Assembly: GCF_003355155.1 (NCBI RefSeq)
Contig: NZ_CP031320.1
Span: forward strand, 6,685,861-6,749,860
Reading direction: 5' to 3'
Origin: Streptomyces armeniacus
Lineage (GTDB): Bacteria; Actinomycetota; Actinomycetes; Streptomycetales; Streptomycetaceae
Length of the DNA stretch: 64,000 nt
Below, one piece after another: positions 1 to 7,668 of this stretch. A program made the position numbers and the translations under genes. Each line of letters begins with the position of its first letter. The first letter of the stretch is position 1. The notes under the pieces are model-generated. The model saw only the letters and a list, made by a program, of their open reading frames with translations, did no database searches and had not been told where the DNA came from.

Positions 1-5
1 ACCGT

Positions 6-319
6 GTGCATCCTGCTGCGAGCACGCCGGACGTGCCCACCAGTACCACTCATCGTAGCGCCGCCCAAGGGCTGTTCGGCCAGCTCGGCACCCGTATCGA
101 GATCGACCCGGCGGACCAGAGCGCGGTCGCCCCGGCCCACCGCCGGACCCTGCCCGTACGCCGGACGACGGTGCGCCCGCGCCACGGGGCGGCGGCGGTG
201 GATGCCTGGCTGGCGGACGACGGGGCGGCGATGGACGGGTCTGGGACGAGCTCATCGTGGAGCTGGGCAGCGAGTACGACTCCTACGCCTACGTCTCCTC
301 CATCGGCTGGGCCGCCTGA
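6..319 (+). pseudogene. Frameshifted remnant of a small protein
   Basis: Two reading frames join here to give protein-like sequence. One frame runs through ...VDAWLADDGAAMDG (about 205-238). The next frame continues as VWDELIVELGSEYDSYAYV and ends SSIGWAA-stop at 317-319. Neither frame alone reads as a protein, so a frameshift near 237-242 is the simplest explanation. I do not recognise the family. The fragment starts at the window edge, so the upstream part may lie outside. The call rests only on the sensible acidic/aromatic composition of the C-terminal piece and could be chance. Confidence 0.2.
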
Positions 320-869
320 CATCCAGACCTGGAGAACCCTCGGCCCCGAAGCTGCGCTGCACGACGTCCGTGGGGTGGGGGTGCCGGTATGGGCGGCTGC
401 TCGCCTGGCTGTCCCGGCGACCTGGGCGGCGGTCGGTGCTGCTGCGGCTTGTTGTGTGTTCTTGTTCCGTTGCTTGCGGGTTCGGGCTGCTGGGGGCCGG
501 TTCCGGCATTCTCCGGCGCGCTGCCGGCGTATCCGCCCCTTTCTGCCCATCTTCTGGCCGGCCTTTGCGTTCTGGGTTGCTGCCGGTGCCGGTGCCGGTG
601 GTCGGCAAGGAGGAGGGACAACGCGCGCTCACAGCACAGCTGTCGTGGGAGGAACCTTCGCCTGCAGCCACGGGTGCAACGGGTACGTCCAGAGGGTGAC
701 GCTTCCCGGCACCCCCCTGAGGCGTGCGAACGCCGTTACCTTTCGGGGAGCCCTGTACCAGCGGATCAGGCTCTACCCGGGGCGCCACGGGCAGGAGGAG
801 CTGCTGTCCGGCTTCGGGGATCATCCTGATGGCGGGATCGGGCCTGGCGCGGTGCGTCGGGCGCACGTC
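320..869. other. Non-coding or degenerate stretch
   Basis: No frame in this 550-base stretch has convincing coding character. The open frames are Arg/Pro/Gly-rich antisense-type translations without ribosome-binding sites. I see no hairpin with a T-run, no repeat and no RNA gene. The 3' end is the downstream flank of the small membrane protein gene at 870-1016. Confidence 0.5.
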
Positions 870-1016
870 CTACTCCTCCCGGTCGAGCACAGCCAGGAGC
901 ACGGTGACGGCGGCCAGGCCGGCCAGCAGCGGCGTACCGGCCGCCGGGTGTTGCAGCACGACATAGGCGGCCAGGCTGCCGGTCAGCAGCAGCAGAACGA
1001 GGCGCTCGGCATTCAT
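870..1016 (-). CDS. Small hydrophobic membrane protein, 48 aa
   Basis: A 48-residue protein starting MNAERLVLLLLTG and ending LLAVLDREE. It has two hydrophobic stretches (about 5-21 and 27-44) separated by a QHPAAGTP turn, so it should be a two-pass mini membrane protein with both ends on the same side. The ATG at 1016 has a GGGAGAG ribosome-binding site seven bases upstream on the minus strand, which selects it over the much longer frame-mate that would start at 1394. Small actinobacterial membrane proteins of this shape are common and uncharacterised. No partner gene is evident nearby. Confidence 0.55.
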   Translation of the reverse strand: MNAERLVLLLLTGSLAAYVVLQHPAAGTPLLAGLAAVTVLLAVLDREE

Positions 1017-1281
1017 GGATGGACTCTCCCGTTGAGGTGCAGGGGGCCGGTCCGATGACCGGCAGGGAGAGCCTGCGCCACCCGGGGGCAAGCCCTGCAA
1101 CCCGATACGTGGGATCAGAGTGAGACAAGCGAAATGGGACCCGCCCCCAACGGATCTCCAGATCCTGTCCTCCCGGACAAGCACGCCGTATCCGGAGTCC
1201 GAACACCCGCCAGCGTCACGGCCCCTTCCCGTACAAGCGACGCCACAGAAACCCGAGAAACCCTCCACGCCACCGGATTGA

Positions 1282-1446
1282 TCACGCCGATGACGTCCCG
1301 TCCTCCTCCCGGGCTCGCCGCTCGGCCGCCCCATCGAGTTCCTTCTGCCGGAGGGCCAGTTCCTCCCTGCACACCGCGACGGCGTCCTGTGCAAGTCCCC
1401 GTGCGGTGACCTGCCAGCGGTACGGCTCGTACCGCTTACAGATCAC
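1282..1446 (-). CDS. Hypothetical 54-aa charged helical peptide or gene remnant
   Basis: From a GTG at 1446 the frame reads a short Arg/Glu/Ala-rich, predicted-helical protein (YEPYRWQVTARGLAQDAVAV, then CREELALRQKELDGAAERR) ending EEDGTSSA. The composition is protein-like, unlike the Arg/Pro shadows around it, but there is no good ribosome-binding site. The 5' end also abuts the decayed kinase sequence on the other strand. It may be the 3' end of a broken gene rather than a functional small protein. Family not recognised. Confidence 0.25.
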   Translation of the reverse strand: MICKRYEPYRWQVTARGLAQDAVAVCREELALRQKELDGAAERRAREEDGTSSA

Positions 1447-1870
1447 TCGGCGCGGGCCGCACCGGAGCTGTCGAGGCCCCCCAACGGCACCTGCCCGCAA
1501 GCGACATCCACAGCCTCGGGCAGATCCCCGGATGGGTCCTCACCGGCACCCGGCCCCAGCCGAACCTCCCGCTGCTCCCTCCGCCGAGGCCCGTGGCGCG
1601 AGGTGGTACGCCAGGCCACCCACCTGGATCCGGCCGCGCGTCCCCAGGACATGGCAGCCTTCATCGCGCTCGTCGAGCGCGAGACCAGCCCGCACACCGA
1701 CCCGCCCAAACCCGGGCCCAGCGGCTACTCGAAGCCGCCGCCGAAGGAGACGAGGACGCAGCCAGGCAGTGGGGCCAACTCGCCGCCGACCAGGGCGAGA
1801 CGTGCTTACGTGCGCGCCCTCGAGGCCGCACGGTGACGGAAGCACTGCGAAGGCCTTCAGCCGCCTGGAC
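1440..1870 (+). pseudogene. Decayed Ser/Thr kinase C-lobe plus Sel1/TPR-like tail
   Basis: Protein similarity jumps between the three plus-strand frames. Near 1490-1560 one frame reads LPASDIHSLGQIPGWVLTG, which resembles kinase subdomain IX (D-x-x-S-x-G). At 1603-1680 another frame reads VRQATHLDPAARPQDMAAF, the usual subdomain XI ending (DPaaRP). At about 1710-1800 the third frame reads AQRLLEAAAEGDEDAARQWG, which resembles a Sel1/TPR helix pair. No frame is open across all three, and the N-lobe and catalytic loop are not visible. I infer a kinase-repeat protein gene broken by several frameshifts. This is a motif-level call only. Confidence 0.35.
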
Positions 1871-2196
1871 GCGGCGTGAGCGGACAACGACACCGGCCAT
1901 GAAGCTGATGGATCCCATCAACCCCCGGAACGAATCGCTCTATGTGGCTCGTCAATCCCCCACGGCTTCACACCCCCGGCACCTCCCGCGTCCTCCGGCC
2001 CCCGCCCGGCGTCCAGGTGCGTGTCACGGGTCTCGGCGTGCTCATCCTGCCGCTGCTCACGACCCTGGTGCCCGGCGCACAAAGAGGCTCTCGACAAGAC
2101 CAGGGGAACAAAGCGCCGGCCAGCGGCCGTCTTCGGTGTCTCTCCGGCTTCAAGGACAGCCGGCCCTGCCGTCACGGGCCAGTGGGCCGCTGGAGA
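1871..2196. other. No gene seen
   Basis: This 325-base stretch lies between the decayed kinase and the small membrane-anchored protein on the minus strand. Its open frames are shadows with no ribosome-binding site or family resemblance. No repeat or RNA structure stands out. Confidence 0.45.
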
Positions 2197-2577
2197 CTAG
2201 TTGTCCTTGAAGCACACCACGAACGAATCCCCGTCCTTCTCGAGACTCTGCTGCGAGAGGGTCCCCGTCGCTCCGGGGACGTCATCGCAGGCGAAGGAGG
2301 AAAAGCCCGTTTCCTTGTTCACTTTCAGCACCCTGTAGTCGGCGCCGTCGTCCGTGCAGGCGCGCTTCTCGGCCGTCGGGGCATCCTCCGTACCCGTGTT
2401 CTCGAAGCAGTCGCCCCGCTTCAGGTCCGCGGACTCGTCCTCCCCCTCGCTCGGTCCGAAGAACGCGAACGCCACCAATCCGGCGACGACGGCGGTGAAC
2501 CCCAGAGTCATCAGGCGAAGCCGCCGTGCGTCCCTGGCTTGGGCTTTCGGCTCCTGCAGGGGCGGTAGTTCGGACAC
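2197..2577 (-). CDS. Membrane-anchored small extracytoplasmic protein
   Basis: A 126-residue protein with a cytoplasmic N-terminus (SELPPLQEPKAQARDARRLR), one transmembrane helix (about 22-40, LMTLGFTAVVAGLVAFAFFG) and an acidic extracytoplasmic domain. The domain carries four cysteines (RGDCFENTG, KRACTDDGA, FACDD, VVCFKDN), probably two disulphides. The layout matches the LppU/SCO3897-like small proteins of Streptomyces. The GTG at 2577 is chosen because GGAGG sits seven bases upstream; the longer frame to 2613 has no such signal. It is a single-gene unit on the minus strand. Function unknown. Confidence 0.75.
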   Translation of the reverse strand: MSELPPLQEPKAQARDARRLRLMTLGFTAVVAGLVAFAFFGPSEGEDESADLKRGDCFENTGTEDAPTAEKRACTDDGADYRVLKVNKETGFSSFACDDVPGATGTLSQQSLEKDGDSFVVCFKDN

Positions 2578-2854
2578 GGCGAAACCTCCGGGCGAGGACG
2601 CGTACGGGAACATGCGACCCTAGCAACACGCCCCGCACACGCCCCTGTTGCCCTGCGTGACGGCAGCGGCAGGCCGCTGAGGTCCCGAGGCGGGCTGCCA
2701 CGCGACGAAGCCGCCGGGGACCTGCCAATCCCAAACTCCGCCGCGTGCTGCGCAGACCGCCCACCGCAGGGGTCCGGCCGTCGTTACGCTGCGGCGGCGT
2801 GCTTCGCCGACGACCGGCGAGCTTGATCCACTCCGATTTCGTTGGCGTGGGCGC

Positions 2855-5500
2855 TTATCTGGCCCAGTCGAGCCCGAGTCCGGCGAGGGCTGCGCGCTGG
2901 GCGGGTGTGAGCTTGGTGCGGCGGCTCTTGGTGTTGGAGAGGAACACCCCGGGCCGTACGACGATGGGTGCGCCGTCATGGCCGCCTGCGCCGCCCGCAC
3001 GGGCGGGGTGAAGGAACTCTTCGTGCCGGCGGGGAACGGCCAAGTGGCCTTCGCGCTCCAGGTACTGCCGTACGGCCGCGACACCCCGCTCGAAGGAACT
3101 CATGTGCTCCAGGCCGTCCACGACAGGTCCGCCCGCCCCGCGGGCCTCAGCGGGCGCCGGCGGTCGCACACCGAGCTGTCCCAGCAACTCCCGCTGCCCC
3201 TCCGCCAGCCGCCCCCACTCCGCGAGTTGCCGCCGCAGCCACGCCCCGACATCCACTCCGTGCACCCGCAGGCCCGGCTGTACCTCCTCGACCGGTACAC
3301 CGTCCTCGCCGTGCAAGAGGTAGGCAAGAGCGGCGTACCGGCGCTGCCACGAAACCGGCCAGGGCGGGTTCCAGTACGGATCGACGGCACACAGCGCCGA
3401 GTCCCGCGCTTCGGTGAGCACCACGACGCCTTTCCGGAGATTCTCCAGGAACTGACCCAACGCGAAATCATCGACAACGGCGTCGCGGGGCGCGCACAGC
3501 GTGCCGAACTCCGCGTAACACACCAACGCGGCCGTGAGACCGTTCTGGAATTTCGCGTCGGCGACGTTCCAGATCATGCCGAGCTCCTTGAGGAGCCGGT
3601 AGCGGTGCGGGCGCAGCATGCCGTCAGCGAGGGCCCTGCGCTGCTCGCTGACCCACTGCCCAACCGGATACTCTCTACGGTCGCCGCCGATGTCGATGAC
3701 GGCGCCGGCGGGCACGTGCGCGTTCCCGCGGGTCTCGACCCATACCCGGAGAGCTTCGTAGCCGGTGAGCCAGACCTCACTGTCGGGCTGGAGGACGCGG
3801 GTGCGCAGCCAGCGGGCGACGGCGGCCGGATCACGCGGCCGGGTGAAACGCAGCAGCGGCACCCCCACTCCCACCTCGACACCGTCGACGCTGCCGCGCC
3901 CCTCGTCGCCCTCCGCCCGGTCGCCGGAGGCCTCGCCCTCGTGCCCTGGAACGGCCGCTGAGCTGGTTCCCTCGGCACCGTGCGCCCGCCCGGATACGTC
4001 ACCGGGTGTGCCGGGGTCGAGCTCGACCACGTTCGTCGGTGTCCCGGAGCTGGTAGTGGTGGCGAGCACGAGCCGCTGGAGGATGCGTTCGTCATGGGCC
4101 CGCAGCCCTTGAAGGACCTGGATCAGCGGCCGGTACGCCCCGGAGGCCATCATGGCGTCGGGCCGCTCCCCGGGCGCGAGGAAGACGGGCACGATGATCC
4201 GCGCGACCTTCCCCTCACCGGGCTCCTGACGCAGGGCGCGGCCAAGGATCTGCACGATCTGCACCGGGGAGGAGCGGGCGTCGGCGAGCACGACGCCGTC
4301 GACCCCGGCGCGGCCGCGGATGTCGACACCTTCGGCAAGCACACGACAGGACGACAGGAACTGGGCATCCGCGACCCATCCGTCCTCGGTGACGCCGTCG
4401 GCGAAACGCGCCAGCACCTCCCGCCGGTAGGCCGCGGCGTGCTCTCCGCACAGCCACTCCGCCCCGACACGGGCCGGATACCGGGCCGGATCCCCCGCGT
4501 GCAACTCGGCGGCCGTCCCCGGCAGCCCCCGCGCCATGGCCATCGCCGCCAACGTGGTGGAGTGGAAAGTCAACAGCGACCGCCCACCGACCTCGTCCAA
4601 CCGCGTCAACAAAGCAGCCTGCAGAGCAGCCAGGCGCCGCCCCTGCCCCTCCTCCGCACTCCCGACCCCTTCGGCCTCGTCACCGGGCGCGCTCGGATCG
4701 GTGATCTCCAGCACATCGATCTCCCACCGCGCCAGAAGACCCCGCTCGACCGCCTCCATCAACTCCAACTCGTACAACACCGGCCCGTACAGCGACTCGT
4801 CGTCCATCGAAGCCACCAACCGCGCCTCACCGCCACCCGCCGGCGGCGCCTCCCACAACCGCGCAGTCGCGGTCATGAACAGCCTGCGCGCCGCCGGCAC
4901 CCTCGCCTGATCCAGCGCCACCGCCCACGCCTTGCCCAGATCCCCAGACGTACGGTGCGCCTCGTCCACGACCAGAAGATCAAAAGCCGGCATCGCCGTG
5001 AACCCGTCCCCGTACAGGGCGCGTTCCAGCACCCCCTGCCGCACCCCGGGGCCCTCCTGAGGCTCTTCCTCAGCCTCCTGGCGGGCTTCCTGGGACACCA
5101 GCGAGGCGTACGTCATCAAGACCGTCACAGGGCCGTCCACGGCGGCCCAACGGGCAAGCTGCGCGGGGTCGGTGGTGCACCGCACCCCGAGCGCCTCCAG
5201 CAGCGGATCGTCTCCCAGCGAGCACACGGCGACCATCTGGCCCCGGTGCCCCGTACGCCGCCACACCTCCACGGTCTGCGCCAGCAGGTCCAGCGTTGGC
5301 ACGAGCACACCGGTCCGGCCGTACGGCGCCAACTCCTTCACGGCGGCCGCCGCGGTGTGGGTCTTCCCGGTCCCCGTGGCCATGATGACGGTGCCGCGTA
5401 CGTCGCCGCTCCGTGCGTCGGAGAGCCCCCGTACGATTGCCGCGAGTGCTTCTTTCTGATGAGGCCTCAGAACCATTTCATTGGTTCGTACTTGCGTCAC
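2855..5500 (-). CDS. SF2 DEAD/DEAH helicase with helicase-associated domains
   Basis: An 881-residue ATP-dependent nucleic-acid translocase. The N-terminal RecA lobe has a Q-like LRPHQKEALAAIV, Walker A ATGTGKTHTAAA (about 40-52) and DEAH box VVDEAHRTSG. The second lobe has SCRVLAEGVDIRG and motif VI QILGRALRQ. The C-terminal third contains helicase-associated (HA-type) repeats (YEALRVWVETRGNAHVPAGA, PVGQWVSEQRRALADG). Large Streptomyces helicases of this layout are found in accessory DNA and at chromosome ends, where the subtelomeric one is called TtrA. The start is GTG 5500, with AGGAGA nine bases upstream; in-frame ATG 5569 has no such site. It reads away from the hairpin array at 5839-5969. 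The TtrA link is inference. Confidence 0.85.
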   Translation of the reverse strand: MTQVRTNEMVLRPHQKEALAAIVRGLSDARSGDVRGTVIMATGTGKTHTAAAAVKELAPYGRTGVLVPTLDLLAQTVEVWRRTGHRGQMVAVCSLGDDPLLEALGVRCTTDPAQLARWAAVDGPVTVLMTYASLVSQEARQEAEEEPQEGPGVRQGVLERALYGDGFTAMPAFDLLVVDEAHRTSGDLGKAWAVALDQARVPAARRLFMTATARLWEAPPAGGGEARLVASMDDESLYGPVLYELELMEAVERGLLARWEIDVLEITDPSAPGDEAEGVGSAEEGQGRRLAALQAALLTRLDEVGGRSLLTFHSTTLAAMAMARGLPGTAAELHAGDPARYPARVGAEWLCGEHAAAYRREVLARFADGVTEDGWVADAQFLSSCRVLAEGVDIRGRAGVDGVVLADARSSPVQIVQILGRALRQEPGEGKVARIIVPVFLAPGERPDAMMASGAYRPLIQVLQGLRAHDERILQRLVLATTTSSGTPTNVVELDPGTPGDVSGRAHGAEGTSSAAVPGHEGEASGDRAEGDEGRGSVDGVEVGVGVPLLRFTRPRDPAAVARWLRTRVLQPDSEVWLTGYEALRVWVETRGNAHVPAGAVIDIGGDRREYPVGQWVSEQRRALADGMLRPHRYRLLKELGMIWNVADAKFQNGLTAALVCYAEFGTLCAPRDAVVDDFALGQFLENLRKGVVVLTEARDSALCAVDPYWNPPWPVSWQRRYAALAYLLHGEDGVPVEEVQPGLRVHGVDVGAWLRRQLAEWGRLAEGQRELLGQLGVRPPAPAEARGAGGPVVDGLEHMSSFERGVAAVRQYLEREGHLAVPRRHEEFLHPARAGGAGGHDGAPIVVRPGVFLSNTKSRRTKLTPAQRAALAGLGLDWAR

Positions 5501-5576
5501 CGCGAACCGTCTCCTCTGAATGTAAGGGCCGGAAATCATATCAAGCACCGCGGCTTCTTCTGTGTTCATGGAAAGG

Positions 5577-5633
5577 CTGGCTACCACCAGGGGTGGTAGC
5601 CAGATTCCCCGAAGACTACCCGTGATGCATCAC
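5577..5633 (-). promoter_or_regulatory. Helicase promoter region with two palindromes
   Basis: A perfect 12-bp inverted repeat (CTGGCTACCACC, 3-base spacer, GGTGGTAGCCAG) occupies 5577-5603. A second perfect palindrome, GTGATGCATCAC, lies at 5622-5633. Between them, on the minus strand, is TAGTCT (5613-5618), a plausible -10 box. The large repeat would cover the transcription start of the helicase gene, a classic repressor position, and the small one would lie near -35. There is no T-run, so a terminator is less likely. The repressor is unknown. Confidence 0.45.
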
Positions 5634-5838
5634 TTCCTCCAGGAGTCACGAAGGTCCTTCAAAGATCCCGCCCGCGCTGCTACCTGTCAAAGCCGTCAGG
5701 CGAAGAGGAATGAATATTCCCTCCCCTTCCGATGGGCGAGCACAGGCACCCCATCTTCATAGTTGGCCAAGCATGTACCTCAACACTTCATAAACCGTAC
5801 TTCGCTGACGAACCGTCACCACACTCACGTCACGCGCA

Positions 5839-5969
5839 GTGAATTGCGGAGCAATTCACCTGTAATTCGCGGAGCGAATTACAGGAAATCCCGAAGGGAT
5901 TTCCATACCCGAATTGCGGAGCAATTCGGGTAACGTCGCGTAGCGACGTGCGTCGTTCCTGCGGAGCAG
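5839..5969. repeat. Array of six perfect hairpins with GNA loops
   Basis: Six adjacent perfect inverted repeats, each with a three-base loop of form GNA. H1 5839-5859 (9 bp, loop GGA). H2 5859-5885 (12 bp, GGA). H3 5884-5904 (9 bp, GAA). H4 5906-5932 (12 bp, GGA). H5 5933-5949 (7 bp, GTA). H6 5959-5969 (4 bp, GGA). The closing pair is C-G in every case. C(GNA)G loops form unusually stable single-strand DNA hairpins and are a hallmark of the palindromes in Streptomyces telomeric overhangs. The array sits 340 bases upstream of the helicase gene. Telomere origin is inference. Confidence 0.8.
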
Positions 5970-7438
5970 TGGTCCGGAGGGTCGGGGGGCTGCGTCGGGG
6001 GGCTGCGCACGGGGTGGGAGAGGCGGTGCATGGGGAGGGGCGGGGTGGGCGGTGGTGCGGTGTGTGGTAGGGGGGGGCGGCGCGCGGGTGCGTGGAGGCG
6101 CGGGGGGGGGGGGGGCGGGGGGGGGGGGGGGGTGGGGGGGCGGGGGTGTGGGAGGCGGGCGGGGGTGGGGGGTGCGGAGGGGGGGGCGGGGGGGGCGAGC
6201 GGGGGGGGGGGGGGCGGGGGGGCGCACCCGGCCTGTCGGAGGTGGGCGGGGGGGGCGGCGCCGGGGGGGGGCTCTGGTGGGCCGCGCGTGCCGTCGTACG
6301 GCGGAAGGGCCCGCACCGCTTCCCGGTGCATGGCGAGCACGTCGGACAGGCAGGCGCGGTGCGGCCGCCCGCCGAGGAGCCCGTCGCGCAGCACCGCCGA
6401 CGCGTTGCTCTGGAACGCGGTGTAGCCCGGGTAGCGCGGCCGGACCCAGGCGGCCTCGGTGGTGGCGAGGGTGCCGGCGTAGAAGCCGCCGCTCTCCTCG
6501 TTGACCCCCGCGTCGAGCCACGCCTCGCGGCGGCCCGGCTGCCCCTCGTACGCGGGGAAGCGGGTGCGCTGGACCGGCTCCGACATGAGGTCGCGTATGT
6601 GGTCGGCGAGCGCGCCGGACACGGCGGTGTGCCGGGAGACGGCCAGGCCGGTGCCGCCGAGGGTGGAGCCCAGCGGGCCGTTCCCGGTCAGCCGCGGGAC
6701 GTCGCCGAAGCGGACGGGTGAACCGGCGTGCCGGGCGGCGTAGTTCACGTAGCCGTAGACGAACGGGCAGTACGCCGGGCCGTCTTCGGCCGCCAGCCGC
6801 TCCAGCAGAGCGATCGGATTGAGCCCCGCCGTCGCGGGGTCGCCGCGCCGTACGAGCTGGTCCATCAGCTCCAGTGCGGCCAGCCCCGTCCCGGTCCCGA
6901 CCAGCGGCGGGCCGGGCGTGGTGGCGGGCGGCTCGCCCAGCGCGCCGCAGAGGGAGAAGAAGGTGAGCAGGGCGTGGGGGCCCGCGAGGGAGAGGGCCAC
7001 CGGGTGCCGGTCGGCGACGGTCAGCACCTCGTCCCAGGTGCGCGGCAGGACGGGCAGCCGCGCGCGGTTCGCGGCGGCGACCTGGGTGGCGGCGTCGAGC
7101 GGGGCGGCCCACTGCTGCCCGGCGGCCTCGTACGAGGCGTACGACGCGCCGACCGCGGCGGCCGACCACTCGGCGAGCGTGTCGCGGCCGACGAGCGGGC
7201 CCAGGGGCTGGAGCGCGCGGGTGGCGAGCGCGTCGCCGAGGTGCGGGTGGTCGAGCACCACGAGGTCGTAACGGGCGCACAGGTCGTCGACCGGATGGGA
7301 CTCGAACCCTTCGAGGGGCTGACTGTCCCAGGTGAGCGTGTCGCCGTGCGAGCGGTCGGCGGAGAACTCCGCCGCCGCCCGCCGCAGTGCGACCGTGCCA
7401 CGGGGATGGTCCCAGGTCAGGCCACGGTAGTCCGTCAT
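5879..7438 (-). CDS. Cytoplasmic solute-binding-like protein; 3' end corrupted
   Basis: The first ~383 residues (7438 to about 6290) form a coherent protein resembling family-1 extracellular solute-binding proteins (sugar ABC transporter type): MTDYRGLTWDHPRGTVALR..., LARYDLVV-like segments and a bilobal-type core. There is no signal peptide or lipobox, as in a subset of Streptomyces homologues found outside transporter operons. After ALPPYDGTRG the frame enters a C-tract (G on the plus strand) zone and continues as about 135 residues of Pro/Arg/His-rich nonsense into the hairpin array. The real stop was therefore probably near 6290. The gene is preceded by the LacI-type operator at 7506-7531. 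Function is uncertain. Confidence 0.6.
   Translation of the reverse strand: MTDYRGLTWDHPRGTVALRRAAAEFSADRSHGDTLTWDSQPLEGFESHPVDDLCARYDLVVLDHPHLGDALATRALQPLGPLVGRDTLAEWSAAAVGASYASYEAAGQQWAAPLDAATQVAAANRARLPVLPRTWDEVLTVADRHPVALSLAGPHALLTFFSLCGALGEPPATTPGPPLVGTGTGLAALELMDQLVRRGDPATAGLNPIALLERLAAEDGPAYCPFVYGYVNYAARHAGSPVRFGDVPRLTGNGPLGSTLGGTGLAVSRHTAVSGALADHIRDLMSEPVQRTRFPAYEGQPGRREAWLDAGVNEESGGFYAGTLATTEAAWVRPRYPGYTAFQSNASAVLRDGLLGGRPHRACLSDVLAMHREAVRALPPYDGTRGPPEPPPGAAPPAHLRQAGCAPPPPPPPLAPPAPPSAPPTPARLPHPRPPTPPPPPPPPPPRLHAPARRPPLPHTAPPPTPPLPMHRLSHPVRSPPTQPPDPPDHCSAGTTHVATRRYPNCSAIRVWKSLRDFL
6040..6270 (+). repeat. Low-complexity G-tract zone
   Basis: About 230 bases made mostly of G on the plus strand, with uninterrupted G runs up to about a dozen, broken by single C or T. 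Dozens of overlapping G-quadruplex patterns are possible. It has no coding sense in either direction: glycine on one strand, proline on the other. Either it is a real G-skewed repeat or a sequencing/assembly artefact at a difficult junction between the hairpin array and the 3' end of the solute-binding-like gene. Confidence 0.7.
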
Positions 7439-7505
7439 GAGGTGCCGTTCTTCGCGGAGGAGCCGGTCCGGTGCGGCGCTGGTGTCAGCTGCTGGCGGCG
7501 GCTGG

Positions 7506-7531
7506 TGTTAGCGCTACCGATAGCGCTAACA
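7506..7531. promoter_or_regulatory. LacI-family-type operator
   Basis: TGTTAGCGCTA and TAGCGCTAACA form a perfect 11-bp inverted repeat around CCGA. Each half contains the palindrome TAGCGCTA, the centre typical of LacI/GalR-family sites. It lies between the divergent solute-binding-like gene (start 7438) and methyltransferase gene (start 7669), so one repressor could control both. No LacI-family gene is in the window. Confidence 0.6.
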
Positions 7532-7668
7532 TAGCCGACCCTCCACGCGGTCGACAAGGGTGTCGCGGGCGTCCGCGGGTTGGCCGGTTCGAGCTCCGGT
7601 GCCGGAGCGGAGTCCGCTCTATCGTGACGGCGGCAGCGAACGTCTCCCACACGAAGAGGTGGCGGGTC

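Noticed and set aside
3980..5599. A 539-residue plus-strand frame opposite the helicase
   Set aside because: His/Arg/Gln-rich shadow of the helicase coding strand; no family resemblance or ribosome-binding site.
6030..6721. Glycine-rich plus-strand frames over the G-tract zone
   Set aside because: They simply translate G runs. No start signal or protein family; the zone is low-complexity and possibly artefactual.
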